Shown: positions 60,658-64,000 of the stretch, one piece after another
How positions within the stretch are numbered: position 1 is the stretch's first letter
Layout: each line of letters starts with the position of its first letter
Made by a program: the position numbers and the translations under genes
Notes under the pieces: model-generated
Told to the model about the DNA's origin: nothing
The model's input: the letters and a program-made list of their open reading frames with translations, nothing else
Database searches by the model: none
Assembly (NCBI GenBank): GCA_002155105.1
Contig: MUZD01000001.1
Location: 558,001-622,000, forward strand
Reading direction: 5' to 3'
Length of the DNA stretch: 64,000 bases
DNA from: Sedimentibacter sp. SX930
GTDB lineage: Bacteria > Bacillota > Bacilli > Lactobacillales > Aerococcaceae

Positions 60658-61803
60658 ATGACGGAGTTAGAAGACTATCGCAAAGAGTTGGACGCCCTTG
60701 ATCAGGAGCTTGTGGCTCTGTTCGAGAAACGGATGCACATTTCCCAAGCCATCGGCAATTACAAGGTGGCTCATGATTTGCCCATCTTTGATGAGGGCCG
60801 TGAGCAGCGTGTAGTGGAGCAGAATCTTACCCATCTGAAGAGTGATGACTTTGCGGTGCAGACCCATCATTTCCTGGATACGATCATGGATCTTTCGAAG
60901 GAAGTCCAAAAAGATGTCCGGGCAGCCTCGAACGATTACGAGCAGATTTTTGCGATCCACAATCCAAAAGAGCACGCGCAGATCGGTTACTTCGGGGAAA
61001 CGGGTTCGTTCTGTGAAGAAGCCATGTTGGCTTATTTCAAGGAAGCACCCCGCGATCCGAAAAACTATCATACCTTTGAATCGTTGTTCCTTGGCATCCA
61101 GAACGGGGAAATCGATTACGGCGTTCTGCCTGTGGAAAACTCCTCTACCGGTGCGATTTCTCAAGTGCTTGATCTGTTGTACAAATACGGCCTTTCCATC
61201 GTGGGCGAGCAATACATCAAAATCGAGCAGCATCTGATCGGCCTGGAAGGGACCGGTCTGGATCAGATTGAGGAAGTCTATTCGCACCCGCAAGGTTTCC
61301 AGCAATCCACCGATTATTTCAAGGATCATGAGCAGTGGCGTCAGATTCCGTTCCACAGCACCTCCGACAGCGCGAAAATGGTGAAGGATTCCGGTGATGC
61401 GCACAAAGGCGCCATCGCCAGCAGAAGGGCCGCCCAGATCCATGGCCTCTCCATATTGGCGGAGAGCATCCAGAATCAGAGCGAAAATACGACCCGCTTC
61501 ATCATCGTCGGCAAGGATCTCGAGTCGAACCCGCGCTGCAACAAAGTCAGTGTGGTGTTCTCTTTGGACAACCAAGCCGGTACCCTGTTCAAGCTGCTGC
61601 GTCATTTCGCGAGATACCACATCAACCTGATCAAAATCGAATCCCGCCCTGTCGAAGGGGAGAAATGGGAATACCTGTTGTACCTGGATTTCGAAGGCAA
61701 CATCGCCGACGAAAACGTCCATGAAGCCCTGCGCTTCATCCACCGGAGCAGCGTCTACTTCAGACTGCTGGGCTGCTATAAGGCCGCTACCGAAAACAAA
61801 TAA
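60658..61803 (+). CDS. pheA: Bifunctional chorismate mutase / prephenate dehydratase
   Basis: This 381-residue P-protein has an AroQ-type chorismate mutase at about 1-90 (RKELDALDQELVALFEKRMHISQAIGNYK). The prephenate dehydratase domain covers about 105-285, with VLPVENSSTGAISQV and the catalytic ENTTRFI. An ACT domain follows (SLDNQAGTLFKLLRHFA, KIESRPVEGEKWEYLLYLD) with the ESRP element that binds Phe. Fused PheA is usual in enterics but less common in Firmicutes, where the mutase is often separate. It ends the operon, so the attenuator also governs Phe synthesis. Confidence 0.94.
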   Translation: MTELEDYRKELDALDQELVALFEKRMHISQAIGNYKVAHDLPIFDEGREQRVVEQNLTHLKSDDFAVQTHHFLDTIMDLSKEVQKDVRAASNDYEQIFAIHNPKEHAQIGYFGETGSFCEEAMLAYFKEAPRDPKNYHTFESLFLGIQNGEIDYGVLPVENSSTGAISQVLDLLYKYGLSIVGEQYIKIEQHLIGLEGTGLDQIEEVYSHPQGFQQSTDYFKDHEQWRQIPFHSTSDSAKMVKDSGDAHKGAIASRRAAQIHGLSILAESIQNQSENTTRFIIVGKDLESNPRCNKVSVVFSLDNQAGTLFKLLRHFARYHINLIKIESRPVEGEKWEYLLYLDFEGNIADENVHEALRFIHRSSVYFRLLGCYKAATENK

Positions 61804-61837
61804 GCAAAGCTTTCCGCCCTTGCGCGGAAAGCCTGAA

Positions 61838-61885
61838 AAGCCAGCAATAACCGCTTCGGGCGGTCGTTGCTGGCTTTTTGTTTTT
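61838..61885 (+). terminator. Terminator of the aroF-pheA operon
   Basis: AAGCCAGCAA...ACCG pairs with CGGT...TTGCTGGCTT, followed by TTTGTTTTT. A smaller GCTTTCCGC/GCGGAAAGC hairpin (61809-61832) precedes it. Confidence 0.85.
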
Positions 61886-61954
61886 CGATTCTTGCAGTCC
61901 AGGGCAAAAATGGGTACTATTAAGAAGAGAACGCGTTACGGAAGGGTGATGTTT

Positions 61955-62479
61955 GTGAAAGCAGCAGAGAGACGAAATGAAATCATCAAATTATTGGAGG
62001 CCACGGATCAACCGGTGAACGCCACCCAACTGGCTGAACTGTTATCGGTCAGCCGTCAGGTCATCGTGGGCGATATCGCGTTGATTCGCGCCAAGGGGAT
62101 CGAGATTTTGGCAACGCCGCGGGGCTATCTATCAGCGAATGCATTCAAAGGCGAAGGCAGCCTGTTCACGGGCAAAATTGCCAGTCAGCACTCGCAAGCC
62201 GAGACCGTTACGGAACTGAACATCATCGTGGACAACGGCGGCGAGGTCGTGGATGTCCAGGTCGAGCACCCCGTCTACGGTACTTTGACCGGGGAACTGC
62301 ATATCCGCTCGCGCCATGATGTCATCGATTTTATGAAAAAAATCGCATCAAACGAAGCAGCGATGCTGTCTTCGCTGACGGGCGGCGTGCATCTGCATAC
62401 ACTTGCCTGCAAGGATGAAGAAACATTCCTGCGCATCAAAAAAGAACTGCAGGAAGCGGGCATCCTCTATTCCGATTGA
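61955..62479 (+). CDS. niaR: Niacin-responsive repressor NiaR (HTH plus 3H domain)
   Basis: The GTG at 61955 lies 9 nt after GGAAGG; ATG at 61949 is too near. The protein has 174 residues. An HTH_11 region covers 1-60 (RNEIIKLLEATDQPVNATQLAELLSVSRQVIVGDIALIR). The 3H domain follows, with its histidines in VEHPVYG, IRSRHDVIDFM and GGVHLHTL. NiaR (YrxA) represses NAD-precursor genes when niacin binds. It sits directly upstream of niaX with a palindromic site between them. Confidence 0.93.
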   Translation: MKAAERRNEIIKLLEATDQPVNATQLAELLSVSRQVIVGDIALIRAKGIEILATPRGYLSANAFKGEGSLFTGKIASQHSQAETVTELNIIVDNGGEVVDVQVEHPVYGTLTGELHIRSRHDVIDFMKKIASNEAAMLSSLTGGVHLHTLACKDEETFLRIKKELQEAGILYSD

Positions 62480-62497
62480 AAACGCATGAAAATATGC

Positions 62498-62525
62498 TTG
62501 ACAACTCCTGAAAAGATTATATAAT
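62498..62525 (+). promoter_or_regulatory. niaX promoter
   Basis: TTGACA (62498-62503), 16 bp, TATAAT (62520-62525). Confidence 0.78.
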
Positions 62526-62528
62526 ATA

Positions 62529-62552
62529 TTACAACTGTCAAGACAGTTGTAA
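62529..62552 (+). promoter_or_regulatory. Putative NiaR operator
   Basis: A 24-bp palindrome with perfect 11-nt arms (TTACAACTGTC and its complement) around AA, directly after the -10 and over the expected start site. Binding would block transcription initiation of niaX. Confidence 0.75.
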
Positions 62553-62575
62553 ACATCTTTGGAGGGATTGGCGAA

Positions 62576-63133
62576 ATGAATACACGTACACAAACGAAAC
62601 ATATTACGATAGCTGCTCTACTGATTGCGATAGGGATCCTGATACCAATGATATCCCCTTTGAAAATAATTCTGGAACCGGCTTCCTTTACTTTGGCTAG
62701 CCATGTGGCAACGATGATCGCCATGTTCCTTTCACCCGGCATCGCTGTTGCGGTTGCCTTTGGAACGGCAGTCGGCTTTATGCTTGGCGGCTTTCCCTTG
62801 GTCGTAGTCCTGCGTGCGGCAACGCACATGATTTTTTCTTATGTCGGTGCGAAATACATCCAAAAGCACCCGGAAATGGCGCACGATATCAAAAAATCGT
62901 TGTTATTCAGCCTGGTCCTTGGCGTGTTGCATGCTAGCTCCGAAGTCATCGTCGTGAGCCTGTTCTACTTTGCAGGCAACCTTACGACAGCCTATTACGA
63001 TAAAGGCCTGATTTCTTCCGTCATGCTGCTGGTCGGCGTCGGAACCGTCATCCACAGCATGGTCGATTACTGGTTGGCCCAAATCGTCTGGAAAACGGTC
63101 GGTAAAAAAGCCCTGCCTCTACGCTCTGTGTAG
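62576..63133 (+). CDS. niaX: Niacin ECF transporter S component NiaX
   Basis: This 185-residue protein has six membrane segments. The ITIAALLIAIGILIPMISP start, ASFTLASHVATMIAMFLSP and HMVDYWLAQIVW-like C-terminus fit NiaX. The call is reinforced by the adjacent niaR and its operator. It captures nicotinic acid or nicotinamide for the shared ECF module. GGAGGG precedes the ATG. Confidence 0.92.
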   Translation: MNTRTQTKHITIAALLIAIGILIPMISPLKIILEPASFTLASHVATMIAMFLSPGIAVAVAFGTAVGFMLGGFPLVVVLRAATHMIFSYVGAKYIQKHPEMAHDIKKSLLFSLVLGVLHASSEVIVVSLFYFAGNLTTAYYDKGLISSVMLLVGVGTVIHSMVDYWLAQIVWKTVGKKALPLRSV

Positions 63134-63153
63134 ATCGGAAAACGAATAAAATG

Positions 63154-63195
63154 AAAAGGACGCATCCCGGCTTTAATTGCGGGATGCGTCCTTTT
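63154..63195. terminator. Bidirectional terminator between niaX and carbonic anhydrase
   Basis: Perfect 16-nt arms AAAAGGACGCATCCCG and complement (63180-63195), T runs on both outer sides. Confidence 0.9.
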
Positions 63196-63226
63196 TCTGT
63201 GTGTACCATTCATTCTTCGAATTTGC

Positions 63227-63853
63227 TCAACCGTTGCCCAACAAAAATTCGCCTTTTTTCCGGTCATAGATGAAGACTTCACCGGTCTCGATGATGTAGT
63301 GCCACCCGCTGATTTTCAGTTTGCCTTCCCTCATTTTTTCAGCAATGTAGGGGAAAGTTATCAAATGCTTCAGCTGCTCCACGACATTGCCTTGCTCCAT
63401 CATCCAAGCCCGTGCTTCGGGTTCGGATTCCGGGATTTCCTTCAGGACGCGGTCGCGGACCGGATGGATCAGTTCCAGCCATTTGCGGGTGTGCGGCAAC
63501 TCCTCCAGTTTGCCTTCGGGATGCAGGCAAGCAGCACAGCCGCCGCAGTTGGAGTGGCCACAGATGATGATGTTCTCTACGCCAAGCGCGAGCACGGCAT
63601 ACTCGATGGCGGATGTCGTTGCCACGTATTCGGTAGTCATGCGATAAGGCGGCACGATATTGGCGATGTTACGGACGATGAACAATTCGCCCGGCAACGT
63701 TCCGGTGATCATATTTGGATCGATACGTGAGTCAGAACAGGAAATAAAGAGCGTATGAGGCTTCTGGGAAGCTTTTAAACCTTTGAAAAGCTCACGATGA
63801 GATTCAAAATCCCCTCTTCTGAAATTGACGATACCTTCTAATAACTTTTCCAT
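63227..63853 (-). CDS. Beta-carbonic anhydrase
   Basis: The ATG at 63853 is 8 nt after AAGAAGG; ATG at 63859 is too close. The protein has 208 residues. Zinc ligands Cys39, His100 and Cys103 lie in SCSDSRID (with the Asp41-Arg43 dyad) and CGHSNCGGC. The sequence matches the plant-type beta class. It hydrates CO2, supplying bicarbonate for carboxylations at low CO2. Confidence 0.94.
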   Translation of the reverse strand: MEKLLEGIVNFRRGDFESHRELFKGLKASQKPHTLFISCSDSRIDPNMITGTLPGELFIVRNIANIVPPYRMTTEYVATTSAIEYAVLALGVENIIICGHSNCGGCAACLHPEGKLEELPHTRKWLELIHPVRDRVLKEIPESEPEARAWMMEQGNVVEQLKHLITFPYIAEKMREGKLKISGWHYIIETGEVFIYDRKKGEFLLGNG

Positions 63854-63877
63854 GCTCATACCTTCTTTCTGAAATGA

Positions 63878-64000
63878 TTATCCGAACAAGAGTTGTGCAA
63901 ATTGCACGATGATCGGGATGGTGAATAAGGACAATAAAGTGGTCAAGACCACAAGACGCGCGCCGTATTCGTAGTCGCCGCCGAACAAACGGCCAAGGAT
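63878..64000 (-). CDS. AEC family permease, C-terminal fragment
   Basis: The last 40 codons of a minus-strand gene run off the window end. The peptide ILGRLFGGDYEYGARLVVLT followed by TLLSLFTIPII is the typical last part of auxin-efflux-carrier family transporters (malate/malonate-type). The stop is TAA at 63880-63878. Only the fragment is visible, so the substrate is open. Confidence 0.7.
   Translation of the reverse strand: MLGRLFGGDYEYGARLVVLTTLLSLFTIPIIVQFAQLLFG

Overview
The window looks like chromosome of a low-to-mid GC Gram-positive of the Lactobacillales, most probably Carnobacteriaceae and perhaps Trichococcus. This is inferred from gene content and style: strong AGGAGG-type ribosome sites, frequent GTG/TTG starts, near-consensus sigma-A promoters, stem-plus-T-tract terminators, ccpN-ppsR-ppdK, ECF S components ThiT and NiaX, two-subunit glycine decarboxylase, a glutathione reductase and a Gram-positive Tad pilus locus. 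No database was searched. The window is mostly core chromosome with a few accessory patches and no prophage or insertion sequence.

Layout. 1-6445: end of the glycine decarboxylase pair, a small Fe-S-type protein, a DedA membrane protein, a two-gene chromate-type transporter, a papain-like-fold protein and glutathione reductase. 6446-8100: a NERD-domain gene flanked on both sides by clusters of GC-rich hairpins. 8100-16300: a P-type ATPase behind a manganese (yybP-ykoY) riboswitch, an NCS2 purine-type permease, a PPP-family phosphatase, Tex and SprT. 16430-21840: a surface-glycan module (Wzy-like polymerase, GtrA, a flavin oxidoreductase resembling UDP-galactopyranose mutase, a GT-C-like membrane protein). 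21986-33750: a TetR regulator divergent from a complete Tad/Flp pilus locus (flp, tadV, tadE, cpaB, tadZ, tadA, tadB, tadC, a large VWA protein, DUF192, a TadG-like protein). 33836-39490: tRNA-Leu(GAG), an Ltp-repeat protein, YitT, ThiT behind a TPP riboswitch, an SDR enzyme, PhnA. 39531-43772: ppdK-ppsR-ccpN. 43931-51714: SNF2 helicase, ThrE-type exporter pair, YrrS-like protein, IclR regulator and KDG kinase. 51803-53210: three small genes. 53371-61803: aromatic amino acid biosynthesis as two divergent operons. 61955-64000: niacin regulation and uptake, carbonic anhydrase and the end of an AEC permease.

The most striking item is at 55661-55997. Between the divergent aroE-aroK-tyrA and aroF-aroB-aroA-aroC-pheA operons a promoter is followed by a 49-codon open frame with a ribosome site. 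In it, 13 of 20 consecutive codons are Phe, Tyr or Trp, and it is followed by an intrinsic terminator just before the DAHP synthase gene. This is the arrangement of a classical leader-peptide attenuator sensing all three aromatic amino acids, in a phylum that usually uses T-boxes or TRAP.

Other regulation that can be read directly: a TPP riboswitch whose terminator stem contains the thiT ribosome site; a Mn riboswitch whose P1 strand is shared with a terminator; a CcpN-type operator on the ccpN promoter; a perfect palindrome on the niaX start site; and a 17-bp motif shared by the iclR and kdgK upstream regions. Three clusters of three hairpins each (6596-6735, 7869-8002, 50274-50401) form a dispersed repeat family; two lie in the same orientation and one is inverted.
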